Assembly (NCBI GenBank): GCA_903862955.1
Contig: CAIPAH010000030.1
Coordinates: forward strand, 1 to 64,000
Direction: 5' to 3'
Length of the DNA: 64,000 nt
Source of the DNA: an uncultured Opitutia bacterium
GTDB taxonomy: Bacteria > Verrucomicrobiota > Verrucomicrobiia > Opitutales > Opitutaceae
A model generated the notes under the pieces. The model did no database searches. It was not told the origin of the DNA and saw only the letters and a program-made list of their open reading frames with translations. Positions 28,577 to 37,026 of the stretch are shown here, piece by piece. Within the stretch, counting starts at the first letter, position 1, and the number at the start of each line of letters is the position of its first letter. The position numbers and the translations under genes were made by a program.

Positions 28577-30688
28577 TCACCCGCCGAGCGCCAGGATCCC
28601 CTTGAAGAAGAGCAAGATCACGCCGACGAAGGCGCAGCAGCCGAAGAAGCCGAGCGCGTCCATCCGGTTCCACTTGGTGAACTCCCAGTTCGAATGCGGG
28701 AAGAGCTTCATGTGGTCGAGATGGGTCGGGTTCGCGTAGCCTTGCTCCACGTCGAGCGCGTCCTGCTCCAGTGTGGGCGCCACGGGCGTCTTGAGGCGCA
28801 CGTAGAACCGCGCCACCCGCGCGGGATCCGTGGGCAGCGTGAGCAGGCTGACGACCACCAGGATCAGGATCGGAAACGCGGCGTCCACGACGTAGCGCGT
28901 GGTCAAAAGGCCCGCCGGGCCAAACCCGGCAACGTCGACGCCCAAAAGTTTCAGCAGGTAAACTTCGACGCGGAACAGGCCGATGCCCGTCTTTGGCGAA
29001 TTGAGATCCTTCGGGTTCACGTGCACCACGCCGTCCTCGAAATAGAGCGACACCGGCTCGATCCGCTGGGTCTTCGTGATGTGTTCGCCCTCGTGCGTGG
29101 CGCGGCCCTGCGCGACGTCGGCGGCGCTGGCCTTGGCTTCGAACGTGATCACGCGCTCGCGCGTCATCGCGGTCAGCTCGGCCGACCGGGCCAACATCGG
29201 GAGGGCGGGCACGCCCCACGGAATCACGGCGACGAAGATTAGCGTGGCCACCACCTGGACGCGCACGGCCAGCTCCGTCAGCCGGCGCCAGAGGAACATC
29301 AGCGTGATCGGCACGCCCCAGATCACCAGCAGGACGATCGCGAACTTCAGCAGCGCAATCACGCTGTGCAGGTAGAGCGCGACGCCGATGCCGAGGGCGA
29401 GGATCAGCGGCACGGTCAAGCGGGCGACGAGCATGTAGTGCTTCTCGGTCCGGCCCGGGAACACGGGCTCGTAGAGGTTCTTCACGACGAGGCCGGACAG
29501 CACAACCGAGCCGGCGCCGAGCAGCGCGAGCTTCCCACCGAGGATGCCCACGATCATCACACCGATCAGGCCCACCGGCAGCAGCGCCTGCGTGAGCAGG
29601 CCCCAGGTTTGGTCGGGGTCGGACAGGTTCGGGCCGAACAGCGCGACGGCGATCAGGCCGCAGAAACACCAGGCGATCGTGACGAACCGCTTGCTGAAGC
29701 CGCCCGTGACGGCGCCGATGCGGGCGGCATATTCGTTCTTGGCCGAGCCCGCGATGGTCATGCTGGCCTGCGAGCCCACGATGCCGACGAACTGCACCAG
29801 CAGGAGCGCGCCGATGGAATACCACGTGTATTCGCTGGCGTGGTCGCCGCCAAAGACGTTGAACATCGCCGCTGGCAGTTTCGCATGCAGGCCCGACACG
29901 CCGCCGATTTTGGCCAAGCCGAAAGGTATCAGGACGAGCGAAATGGTGATCACCAGCACGGCTTGCACCGCGTCCACCACCGCCGACGCCTTGAGCCCGC
30001 CCAGCATGACGAACGTCGCCACCAGCAGCGACGACACGATGTAGAACACCACCGGGTTGAGATAGGAAACGTAGGGCTGGAGCTCGCCCCGGTCATAGTA
30101 GCCCTTGAGCAGCTCGTAGCGCGGGGTCGTGGGCGTCGTCGGGTGCGCCAAATGCTCGTGCCGTAGCGCCGCAAATTCCTGGTAGTCCGCCACCATCTGC
30201 TGCTCCGTCACCGTGTAGGCCGAGGTCGGCTTCGTCATGAGCGGCTGCAGGGTCTTCAGCGCGACGACGTTGCCGCCGGCGATGCCGACGATGGCCATGA
30301 GGATGGTGGTGATGGCGTAGAGCGTCGCGAGAAACCGCCGGCCGAACCGGTCCTCAAACAAATCCGCCATCGTCGTCAACCGCACGCGGCGGAACCAGAC
30401 GTTGGTGAACCAGTAATACGGCGTGAGGAAGAGCGTGATCAGCGCCAGCCACGCCCCGCCCGCACCCTGCCGATACACCGAGCTGGCCGTGGTGGTGGCC
30501 TGACCCGGGTCGGTCATGTTGCCAAAGCTGAGGAAGAACTGGAACCACTTGCCCAGCGAACGCCCGCCGAGGAAGAAATCGCTCTCGCCCTTCACGCCGC
30601 CGGAGTGCGCCTTGCCGATGAACAGGATCGCGATGACGTAGGCGATGAGGATGAGGGAGTCGATCCAGTGCAGGCCGAACAGGGTCAT
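28577..30688 (-). CDS. Sodium:solute symporter family (SSS) transporter
   Basis: A 703-residue inner-membrane Na+-coupled importer. SDFFLGGRSLGKW and FLSFGNMTDPGQA near the N-terminus mark the SSS family. About 13 hydrophobic helices are visible. It is longer than the usual 500-550 residues: a hydrophilic insert lies at about 155-205, and a soluble stretch of some 80 residues (about 505-590) precedes the last helices. Substrates in the family include sugars, amino acids and nucleosides. It is 101 bases downstream of the MFS gene on the same strand. Confidence 0.85.
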   Translation of the reverse strand: MTLFGLHWIDSLILIAYVIAILFIGKAHSGGVKGESDFFLGGRSLGKWFQFFLSFGNMTDPGQATTTASSVYRQGAGGAWLALITLFLTPYYWFTNVWFRRVRLTTMADLFEDRFGRRFLATLYAITTILMAIVGIAGGNVVALKTLQPLMTKPTSAYTVTEQQMVADYQEFAALRHEHLAHPTTPTTPRYELLKGYYDRGELQPYVSYLNPVVFYIVSSLLVATFVMLGGLKASAVVDAVQAVLVITISLVLIPFGLAKIGGVSGLHAKLPAAMFNVFGGDHASEYTWYSIGALLLVQFVGIVGSQASMTIAGSAKNEYAARIGAVTGGFSKRFVTIAWCFCGLIAVALFGPNLSDPDQTWGLLTQALLPVGLIGVMIVGILGGKLALLGAGSVVLSGLVVKNLYEPVFPGRTEKHYMLVARLTVPLILALGIGVALYLHSVIALLKFAIVLLVIWGVPITLMFLWRRLTELAVRVQVVATLIFVAVIPWGVPALPMLARSAELTAMTRERVITFEAKASAADVAQGRATHEGEHITKTQRIEPVSLYFEDGVVHVNPKDLNSPKTGIGLFRVEVYLLKLLGVDVAGFGPAGLLTTRYVVDAAFPILILVVVSLLTLPTDPARVARFYVRLKTPVAPTLEQDALDVEQGYANPTHLDHMKLFPHSNWEFTKWNRMDALGFFGCCAFVGVILLFFKGILALGG

Positions 30689-30789
30689 GGGAGGGAGAGG
30701 GGCGAAAGCCGGGGTTGATTCCCGAAATGGGGCATTAGGCAGACTGGAATTGCCTCAGGCAAGCCCGGCTTGCGGCCTGCCGCAGGACG

Positions 30790-32430
30790 TCAGCTGTTGA
30801 TGTCGTTGTCCTTCGTCTCGTGCACTACGAAGAGGCACACGACGCACGACATCGCCGCCACGCCGATCGGATACCAGAGGCCCGCGTAGATGTCGCCGGT
30901 GTAGACCACGATGCTCGCCGCGATCAGTGGCAGGAAGCCACCGAACCAGCCGTTGCCGATGTGATAGGGCAGCGACATCGAGGTGTAGCGGATATTGGTC
31001 GGGAACAGCTCGACGAGGAACGCCGCGATCGGCCCGTAGACCATCGCGACGTAACTCATCAGCACGAACAGCAGCCCGATCACCTTCAGCCGGTCGATCC
31101 GCGCCGGATCGGCCGCCTTCGGATAACTCGCGGGCGCCAGCGCGGCCTCGTAGGCCTTCGCGTCGAAGCCCTGCACGCGCATCGCACCCGCTGTCAGCAC
31201 CAGCGGTGCACCGGTCGTAGCGGGCACCAGCTGGAACGGGATGCCATGGTTGTTCAGGTAATTCCGCGCCAGGTCCGTCTCCGAGTAAACGTGCTTCATC
31301 CCCACGATCTTGCGGGCGGCGTCCGACGCGGCGTCCAGCGTCACGTCCCAGATGCCCCGGAACTCACCCGTGTGCAGCTGCACCGGCGTGCGCGCCATCG
31401 CCTCGGCCAGCGCCGGGTTGGCGGCCACCGTGAGGCTCCGGAAGATCGGCTGGTAGGTCAGCACCGCAAGCAGACAGCCCGTGAGCATGATGAACTTGCG
31501 GCCCACGCGGTCGGAGAGCCAACCGAACACGATCAGCAAGGGCGCGCCGAGCAGCAGCGCCGCGCCGATCAGCAGGTAGGTGTTCTCGTAGTCGAGCTTC
31601 AGCGTCGTGGTGAGAAAATACAGCGCGTAAAACTGGCCCGTATACCACACGACGCCCTGCCCCGCCGTCGCGCCGAACAGCGCGATCAGCACCAGCCGCG
31701 CATTGCCCCAGCGGGCAAAACTCTCGGTCAGCGGTGCCTTCGACGTCCGGCCCTGGGCCTTCATCTCGGCGAACACCGGCGACTCCTCGAGCTTAAGCCG
31801 GATGTAGATCGAGATGGCCAGCAGCACCACCGACACGAGGAACGGTACGCGCCAGCCCCACGCGCCGAAGCTCTCCGGCGTCATCGTGTGGCGCGTCACG
31901 TAAATCACCGCCAGCGACAGGAAAAAACCGAGCGTCGCGGTGAGCTGGATCCAGCTCGTGAACAGCCCGCGCTTCCCGTGCGGCGCGTGCTCGGCGACAT
32001 ACGTGGCCGCGCCGCCGTATTCGCCGCCCAGCGCGAGGCCCTGCGCAAGGCGCAGCACGACGAGGATGACCGGCGCCCAGAAGCCGATCGAGGCATACGT
32101 CGGCAGCACGCCGACGAGCGCGGTCGCCAGGCCCATCACGATGATGGTCACGAGGAACGTGTATTTCCGGCCGATCAGGTCACCAATCCGGCCAAAAAAC
32201 AGTGCGCCGAACGGCCGCACCGAGAAGCCCACGCCGAAGAGCGCGAGGCTCGACAGGAAGCCGGCGGTCTCATTGCCGGGCGGGAAGAACAGCTTGCCGA
32301 AAAACGCGGCGAGCGTGCCGTAGATGTAGAAATCGTACCACTCGAAGACCGTGCCGAGGGACGATGCGAAGACGACCAGCTTGTGCTTGCGATCAAGCGC
32401 AGCATCCGCAGCAGCAGAGGGGGTACTCAT
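30790..32430 (-). CDS. MHS-family MFS transporter with large central insert
   Basis: A 546-residue major-facilitator of the metabolite:H+ symporter (ProP/KgtP/ShiA) group. SSLGTVFEWYDFYIYGTLA, GRIGDLIGRKYT and GGEYGGAATYVAEHAP are hallmarks. About 120 residues (roughly 345-465) are inserted between helices 8 and 9, which makes it longer than most family members. The ATG at 32430 is preferred to an ATG nine codons upstream. It may be cotranscribed with the SSS gene. Likely cargo is a small carboxylate, but nothing nearby fixes it. Confidence 0.85.
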   Translation of the reverse strand: MSTPSAAADAALDRKHKLVVFASSLGTVFEWYDFYIYGTLAAFFGKLFFPPGNETAGFLSSLALFGVGFSVRPFGALFFGRIGDLIGRKYTFLVTIIVMGLATALVGVLPTYASIGFWAPVILVVLRLAQGLALGGEYGGAATYVAEHAPHGKRGLFTSWIQLTATLGFFLSLAVIYVTRHTMTPESFGAWGWRVPFLVSVVLLAISIYIRLKLEESPVFAEMKAQGRTSKAPLTESFARWGNARLVLIALFGATAGQGVVWYTGQFYALYFLTTTLKLDYENTYLLIGAALLLGAPLLIVFGWLSDRVGRKFIMLTGCLLAVLTYQPIFRSLTVAANPALAEAMARTPVQLHTGEFRGIWDVTLDAASDAARKIVGMKHVYSETDLARNYLNNHGIPFQLVPATTGAPLVLTAGAMRVQGFDAKAYEAALAPASYPKAADPARIDRLKVIGLLFVLMSYVAMVYGPIAAFLVELFPTNIRYTSMSLPYHIGNGWFGGFLPLIAASIVVYTGDIYAGLWYPIGVAAMSCVVCLFVVHETKDNDINS

Positions 32431-32488
32431 GGGGCGCGGGAAACAGAATGGTTTCATCCGCCCAGCGCAAGCGTGAGCGCCGCGTTTC

Positions 32489-32548
32489 GTAGGTCGGGCT
32501 TTACGCCCGATATGCGCGGCTGAGTATCGGGCGTAAAGCCCGACCTAC
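32489..32548. repeat. Perfect inverted pair of GTAG-headed REP-like hairpins
   Basis: Two 23-base arms (32489-32511 and 32526-32548) are exact reverse complements around a 14-base centre. Each arm begins GTAGGTCGGG and contains its own TCGGGC/GCCCGA hairpin with a five-base loop. A single relative lies at 1-25. It sits between two minus-strand genes. Confidence 0.85.
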
Positions 32549-32565
32549 AAAAGCGTCACAATCCC

Positions 32566-33561
32566 CTACTCCCGCTTCAGCCCGCGCGTCATCAGCGCCT
32601 TGATCGCAGCGGCCGGGACCTTGCCCTCGAACAGGATCGCATGCGTCTCGCGCAGGATCGGCGCGTCGATGTTCCGCTCGAGGCAGAGTCCGTGGAACGA
32701 CGCCGTGGTCTTATAGCCCTCGACCACTGTTTTGCGGTGGGACATCAGGTCCGCCACGGCCCGACCCTCGCCAATGGCGTAGCCAAACTGGCGGTTGCGA
32801 CTCCACGCGCCGTGACACGTCGCCACCAGGTCGCCAAAGCCGCTCAGCCCGTAAAACGTTTCCGCCCGCGCTCCCAGTGCGACGCCGACGCGCACCATCT
32901 CCGCCAGCGCGCGCGTGAGCAGCGCCGCGCGGGAGTTGTCGCCCAGCTTCAACCCGTCGCAGCACCCGGCCGCGATGGCGTAGATGTTCTTCAGGCTGCC
33001 GCCGTATTCCACGCCCGGCAGGTCGTCGCTCGTGTAAACCCGCAACGTGGCGCCGCTGATCGCCGCCTGCACTTCCTGCAGCGCGGGCGTTCCCGCCGGG
33101 GCCGCCAGCACCATCGCCGCGGGCAGGCCGTGTGCGACTTCGGCGGCGTTGGTCGGGCCCGTGAGCGAAGCAGCCGTCATGCCGGGCAGGACTTCGGCGA
33201 TGACCTGCGACGGCCGCAGGTGCGTACCGAGTTCCAGGCCCTTGGCCAAGCTGACGATGAGGTGCGGCTTGGTCGTCCCCAGCGCCGCCCGGACGCGGCT
33301 GCCGGTCTCACGCAAGGCTTGGGACGGACACGCCAGCAGCACGACCTCCGCCCCGACGAGTGCCGCGCTCAAATTGGCATCCACCTGCAGGCCCGCCGAC
33401 AGTGGCACGCCCGGTAGGTAATCGGCGTTCTCGCGCGCCGTGGCCAGCGCCTTGGCTTGTTCGGCGCGGCGTGGGACGAGCGCGACCGTCTGGCCGGCCC
33501 GCGCCAGATGCAGCGCGAAGGCCGTGCCCCAGGCGCCGGCGCCCACGACCACGAATTTCAT
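32566..33561 (-). CDS. gpsA: Glycerol-3-phosphate dehydrogenase [NAD(P)+]
   Basis: Reduces dihydroxyacetone phosphate to sn-glycerol-3-phosphate for phospholipid synthesis; cytosolic. 331 residues, normal length. The NAD site is VVGAGAWGTA (5-14). LAKGLE, GPTNAAEVAHG (usually GPSFAxEV), the catalytic lysine in SLKNIYAIAAG, and GLSGFGDLVATC with SRNRQFG are present. Downstream of lysA by 62 bases on the same strand, so the two may share a transcript. Confidence 0.95.
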   Translation of the reverse strand: MKFVVVGAGAWGTAFALHLARAGQTVALVPRRAEQAKALATARENADYLPGVPLSAGLQVDANLSAALVGAEVVLLACPSQALRETGSRVRAALGTTKPHLIVSLAKGLELGTHLRPSQVIAEVLPGMTAASLTGPTNAAEVAHGLPAAMVLAAPAGTPALQEVQAAISGATLRVYTSDDLPGVEYGGSLKNIYAIAAGCCDGLKLGDNSRAALLTRALAEMVRVGVALGARAETFYGLSGFGDLVATCHGAWSRNRQFGYAIGEGRAVADLMSHRKTVVEGYKTTASFHGLCLERNIDAPILRETHAILFEGKVPAAAIKALMTRGLKRE

Positions 33562-33623
33562 GCCGCTTGGTTAACCACGGATTGCCGGGTTGGGCACGTC
33601 ATTTTTGCGCCCGCCCCGGCGGC

Positions 33624-34928
33624 CTACTTGAGAAACGCCGGGATTTTCTCGCCTGCGGTCATCTGCTCGAAGGTCTCGCGGGCGTTGATCAGCTCGAAGG
33701 CGCTGCCGTTGACCATCACCTCGGCGGCCATGCCGCGGGTGTTGTAGCGGCTGGCCATGACGTAGCCGTAGGCCCCGGCGCTCATGAACGCGAGCAACTC
33801 GCCCTCGCCCACCTCCTGGATCGAGCGGTCCTTGGCAAAGCAGTCGCCGCTTTCGCAGATCGGGCCGACAATGTCCGCCACCAGGCTGCGCCTCGAGGTA
33901 TCGCGGTGCAGGGGCACGATCTCGTGGAACGACTCATACATCGCGGGCCGGACGAGGTCGTTCATCGCGGCGTCGACGATCAGGAAATTCTTCCCGGCAC
34001 CCCGCTTGAGGTGCTCGACGCGCGCGAGGAGCACCCCGGCGTTGCCCACCATGAAGCGGCCGTGCTCGAGGAGGATTTTGAGGCCAAGCGGCGCCAGCAG
34101 GGGCGTCAGGGCCGCGCCATAAGTCTCCGGCGTGAGCGGGCGCTTGTCGGCCGGCTGCGCATCCCACCAGGCCGCCGGGCCGCTCGCCAGCGCGTCGCGG
34201 TAGACAATGCCCATGCCGCCGCCGATGGAGAAATACTCGATGCCATACGTGGCCTTCAGCTCGGCGACGAAGCTCGTGACCTTCTTCACCGCCTCGACGA
34301 ACGGCGCCACGTCGGTGAGCTGCGAGCCAATGTGCATCTGCACGCCGCGGAGGCGGAGATTCTTGAGCTTGGACGCGGCCTCGTAGGCGGCGGCGGCGTG
34401 CTTGAGCGGGATGCCGAACTTGTTGTCGCTCTTGCCGGTCGTGATCTTCGCGTGCGTGTGGGCGTCGACATCGGGGTTGATGCGGATGGCGATGGGCGCC
34501 TTCACGCCCAGCTGGCCGGCGACGTGGTTGATGCGGGCGAGCTCCGGCTCGCTTTCCACGTGGAAGGCGTAGATCTCGTTTTCCAGCGCGAGCTTGATCT
34601 CTGCCTCGGTCTTGCCGACGCCGGCGAACACGCTGGTCTTGACGTGGGCGCCCGCCGCCAACACCCGGCGCAGTTCGCCGCCGCTGACGAGGTCAAAGCC
34701 CGCGCCGAGGTTCGCGAAGTGCCGCAGCACGGCCAGGTTGGAGTTGGCCTTCATCGCGTAGCAGATCTGCAGGTCGAGGCCGCTGAGATTGCGCTGCAGC
34801 CGGTGGAAATTGTCCGCCATGGTGGCCGCGCTGTAGACGTAAGTCGGCGTCCCATAGAGCTTGGCGATGGTGGCCAGGTCGACGGATTCGCAGGTCAGGT
34901 TGTGGCCGGAGTAGTGAAAGTGGTGCAT
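33624..34928 (-). CDS. lysA: Diaminopimelate decarboxylase
   Basis: Decarboxylates meso-diaminopimelate to lysine, the last step of lysine synthesis. 434 residues, alanine-racemase-like barrel. The PLP lysine is K60 in CYAMKANSN. HIGSQLTD, GGGMGI and the active-site loop GPICESGDCFAKDR are intact, and the C-terminal AGAYGYVMASRYNTR is typical. It is divergent from a small membrane-protein gene with an 86-base shared upstream region. Confidence 0.95.
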   Translation of the reverse strand: MHHFHYSGHNLTCESVDLATIAKLYGTPTYVYSAATMADNFHRLQRNLSGLDLQICYAMKANSNLAVLRHFANLGAGFDLVSGGELRRVLAAGAHVKTSVFAGVGKTEAEIKLALENEIYAFHVESEPELARINHVAGQLGVKAPIAIRINPDVDAHTHAKITTGKSDNKFGIPLKHAAAAYEAASKLKNLRLRGVQMHIGSQLTDVAPFVEAVKKVTSFVAELKATYGIEYFSIGGGMGIVYRDALASGPAAWWDAQPADKRPLTPETYGAALTPLLAPLGLKILLEHGRFMVGNAGVLLARVEHLKRGAGKNFLIVDAAMNDLVRPAMYESFHEIVPLHRDTSRRSLVADIVGPICESGDCFAKDRSIQEVGEGELLAFMSAGAYGYVMASRYNTRGMAAEVMVNGSAFELINARETFEQMTAGEKIPAFLK

Positions 34929-35014
34929 GGGGACGTGGAAAAAATTCGTGAAAGGCCAAACCCTAGCGAGTTTCCCCTTGAAAAAACCACTCCTAATTTC
35001 GCTGATACGCAGGC

Positions 35015-35269
35015 ATGTTGCACTTCCTCCAGAATCTCTTTCACCGTCCCGCCATCCGGCTGGGGGTGATGGATGACGCGAGGGGTCTCTGCCGGAATCC
35101 GCGGTTCGCGAGCTTCATGGTGCAGTGCAACCGCAAGCCCCTCGACACGCACTTCCACGACAACCTCCTGCGGGGCCGCCGCTTGCTCCGCCAGGCCTTG
35201 TTGGTCGCGCTGATTGGCGGGGGTGCCTGGATCGCGCTGGAAAGCGCTCGCGCGCTGGCGGTGTTCTGA
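35015..35269 (+). CDS. Small protein with C-terminal membrane helix
   Basis: An 84-residue protein, unrecognised. The first 55 residues are basic and His-rich, and a single hydrophobic helix (LLVALIGGGAWIALESARALAVF) ends it, so it would be tail-anchored in the membrane. A TTGAAA at 34978 could be its -35 box. It is the first of two small plus-strand envelope genes. Coding is plausible from position and composition, not from homology. Confidence 0.5.
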   Translation: MLHFLQNLFHRPAIRLGVMDDARGLCRNPRFASFMVQCNRKPLDTHFHDNLLRGRRLLRQALLVALIGGGAWIALESARALAVF

Positions 35270-35332
35270 GCAAGCGCTCTCCGCCCGCCCCGGGACTTGC
35301 ACTTTTTGGGACGAATGCCATGGGTTGGCCCC

Positions 35333-35815
35333 ATGCCTTCCCTCAAGTCCCTTTCCCTCGTCGTCGTCGCCCTGCTCGGTTGCTGCCTGCTCTTTCCGGC
35401 CTGCTCCACGCCGCCCCACGTCAGCGGCGTGTCAGCGAAGCTCGTCGGTTTCCGTCCGATGGACAACCCCGATGTGCCGAATCGCGCGATCATGACCGTG
35501 CGTTTCTCCTGCGAGGACTTGAATGCCGCCGCCTTTTCCGGCTCCACGCATAAGCTCTATTTCAACGGCGTCTACGTGGGGAATGCGGAAAACACGACGC
35601 CGATCGGCCTGCCGGCGCAGGGCAGCACGACGATGGACATGACCTTTGTCATCGAGGATCCCGTGATGGTGCGCCGCTCCATCGGGGTTTCCGACCAGGC
35701 GCTTTACCGGATGGAGAGCGAACTGCGCTACTCCGACAACGGCGACCTCATCCGCCTCAAGACGCATGACGAGGGCAAGATTCCCCTCGCCGGCCTCGAG
35801 CAGGCGGTCCGCTGA
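35333..35815 (+). CDS. Putative lipoprotein with LEA14/WHy-like domain
   Basis: 160 residues. A signal peptide ends in the lipobox-like LLFPAC, with acylated C23 predicted. The mature part reads like an LEA type 2/WHy immunoglobulin-like fold: KLVGFRPMDNPDVPNRAIM, KLYFNGVYVGNAENT, and GLPAQGSTTMDMTF. WHy proteins in bacteria are linked to desiccation or envelope stress. The ATG at 35333 was chosen because it directly precedes the signal peptide. Its end shares a hairpin with the opposite gene. Confidence 0.7.
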   Translation: MPSLKSLSLVVVALLGCCLLFPACSTPPHVSGVSAKLVGFRPMDNPDVPNRAIMTVRFSCEDLNAAAFSGSTHKLYFNGVYVGNAENTTPIGLPAQGSTTMDMTFVIEDPVMVRRSIGVSDQALYRMESELRYSDNGDLIRLKTHDEGKIPLAGLEQAVR

Positions 35816-35819
35816 AAAC

Positions 35820-35850
35820 GAAAAAACGGCCCGCGCGAGGCGCGGACCGT
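35820..35850 (-). terminator. Rho-independent terminator, minus strand
   Basis: On the minus strand the 11-bp ACGGTCCGCGC/GCGCGGGCCGT stem (35850-35826) has a three-base loop and runs into six T residues, 24 bases after the stop of the small membrane gene. The hairpin may also end the WHy-like gene from the other side. Confidence 0.85.
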
Positions 35851-35873
35851 CTTCCAGTGCGAACCGTCGGTGA

Positions 35874-36095
35874 TCAGGCCGCCAGTCCGAAGGCCGGGGC
35901 GCGGCGCGCGGGACGCGGGAACTCGACCAGTTTCGCCGGAACGGTCAGCGGCTTGATCGTGCGGGCGTAATCCGCGGCGAAGATGCCGATGAGGCAGGTG
36001 CCGAAGAGCAGCGCGGCGGCGATGGGCAGGGTGTGCGGGAGCAGGGCAAACGCGACGAGCGCGGCGACGGTGGTGAGAGCGGGAAGGGTTTTCAT
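35874..36095 (-). CDS. Small two-helix membrane protein
   Basis: A 73-residue protein with two hydrophobic stretches (about 5-20 and 24-41) and a basic, proline-rich tail (PAKLVEFPRPARRAPAFGLAA). I do not recognise it. The ATG at 36095 is used; a TTG three codons upstream also keeps the frame. A strong terminator directly after it, and another just upstream ending sdhB, show that it is a separate transcript, which supports it being a real gene. Confidence 0.6.
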   Translation of the reverse strand: MKTLPALTTVAALVAFALLPHTLPIAAALLFGTCLIGIFAADYARTIKPLTVPAKLVEFPRPARRAPAFGLAA

Positions 36096-36146
36096 GGTGT
36101 TCAAATGGTTGATGCCCTGAAAACACCCCGACCCCCGGAAAGTTAC

Positions 36147-36177
36147 AAAAAAACGCCGCCCCGGGATGGGACGGCGT
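36147..36177 (-). terminator. Rho-independent terminator of the sdhCAB operon
   Basis: On the minus strand the ACGCCGTCCC/GGGGCGGCGT stem (36177-36153) is followed by seven T residues, 35 bases after the sdhB stop. Confidence 0.88.
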
Positions 36178-36212
36178 GCAGGGAGCGACGCAAGCGACTG
36201 ATATTTTGCTGC

Positions 36213-37022
36213 TTACGCTCCGCCCGTGGCGCTTGACGCGGCCGGCTTGAAGCTGGCGCGCACACTGGCCTTGAGGTAATCGCGGTTCATCCGCGCGATG
36301 AAATCGTGGCTGATGGCCTTGGGGCAGGCCGCGCTGCACTCGTATTGGTTGGTGCAGTTGCCAAAGCCCAGCGCGTCCATCGTCCCGACCATCGCGAGCA
36401 CGCGCGAGTCGCGCTCCGGCTGGCCCTGCGGGAGCAGGCCGAGCTGGGAAACCTTGGCCGCGACGAAAAGCATCGCGGAGGCGTTCTTGCACGCAGCGAC
36501 ACACGCACCGCAGCCGATGCAGGCCGCCGCATCCATCGCGAGGTCGGCGTCACCCTTCGGCACGGGAATCGAATTGGCGTCGGGCGCCGCGCCCGTGCGC
36601 ACGCTGATAAAACCACCGGCCTGGATGATCTGGTCGAACGCGGAGCGGTCCACCACCAGGTCCTTCACGAGCGGGAACGCCCGCGCGCGGAAGGGCTCGA
36701 CGATGATGACGTCGCCGTCACTGAACGCCCGCATGTAAATCTGGCAGGTGGCGACGCCGTGGCCCGGGCCGTGCGGCTTGCCGTTGATCGTGCAGGAGCA
36801 CGTGCCGCAAATGCCCTCGCGGCAGTCGTGCGCGAACGCGATCGGCTCCTCGCCCTTGAGCGTGAGGCCGTCGTTCACCACGTCGAGCAGCTCAAGGAAG
36901 GACATGTGCGGGCTCACGTTCGTCGCGGGATAGTCGACGAACTTGCCCGGCGCGGCGGGCCCCGCCTGCCGCCAGACGCGGAGCGTGACGCTGATGGGCT
37001 GCGTGGAATTTTCAGCGACCAT
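36213..37022 (-). CDS. sdhB: Succinate dehydrogenase/fumarate reductase iron-sulfur subunit
   Basis: Passes electrons between SdhA flavin and the membrane quinone site. 269 residues. The [2Fe-2S] ligands are in CREGICGTC (67-75) plus C93. The [4Fe-4S] and [3Fe-4S] ligands are in [11 protein letters not shown] and [12 protein letters not shown]. Sequence style and gene order sdhC-sdhA-sdhB fit the non-classical type B complex, as in Bacteroidota and epsilonproteobacteria. The gene starts 4 bases after sdhA ends. Confidence 0.95.
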   Translation of the reverse strand: MVAENSTQPISVTLRVWRQAGPAAPGKFVDYPATNVSPHMSFLELLDVVNDGLTLKGEEPIAFAHDCREGICGTCSCTINGKPHGPGHGVATCQIYMRAFSDGDVIIVEPFRARAFPLVKDLVVDRSAFDQIIQAGGFISVRTGAAPDANSIPVPKGDADLAMDAAACIGCGACVAACKNASAMLFVAAKVSQLGLLPQGQPERDSRVLAMVGTMDALGFGNCTNQYECSAACPKAISHDFIARMNRDYLKASVRASFKPAASSATGGA

Positions 37023-37026
37023 GGGA

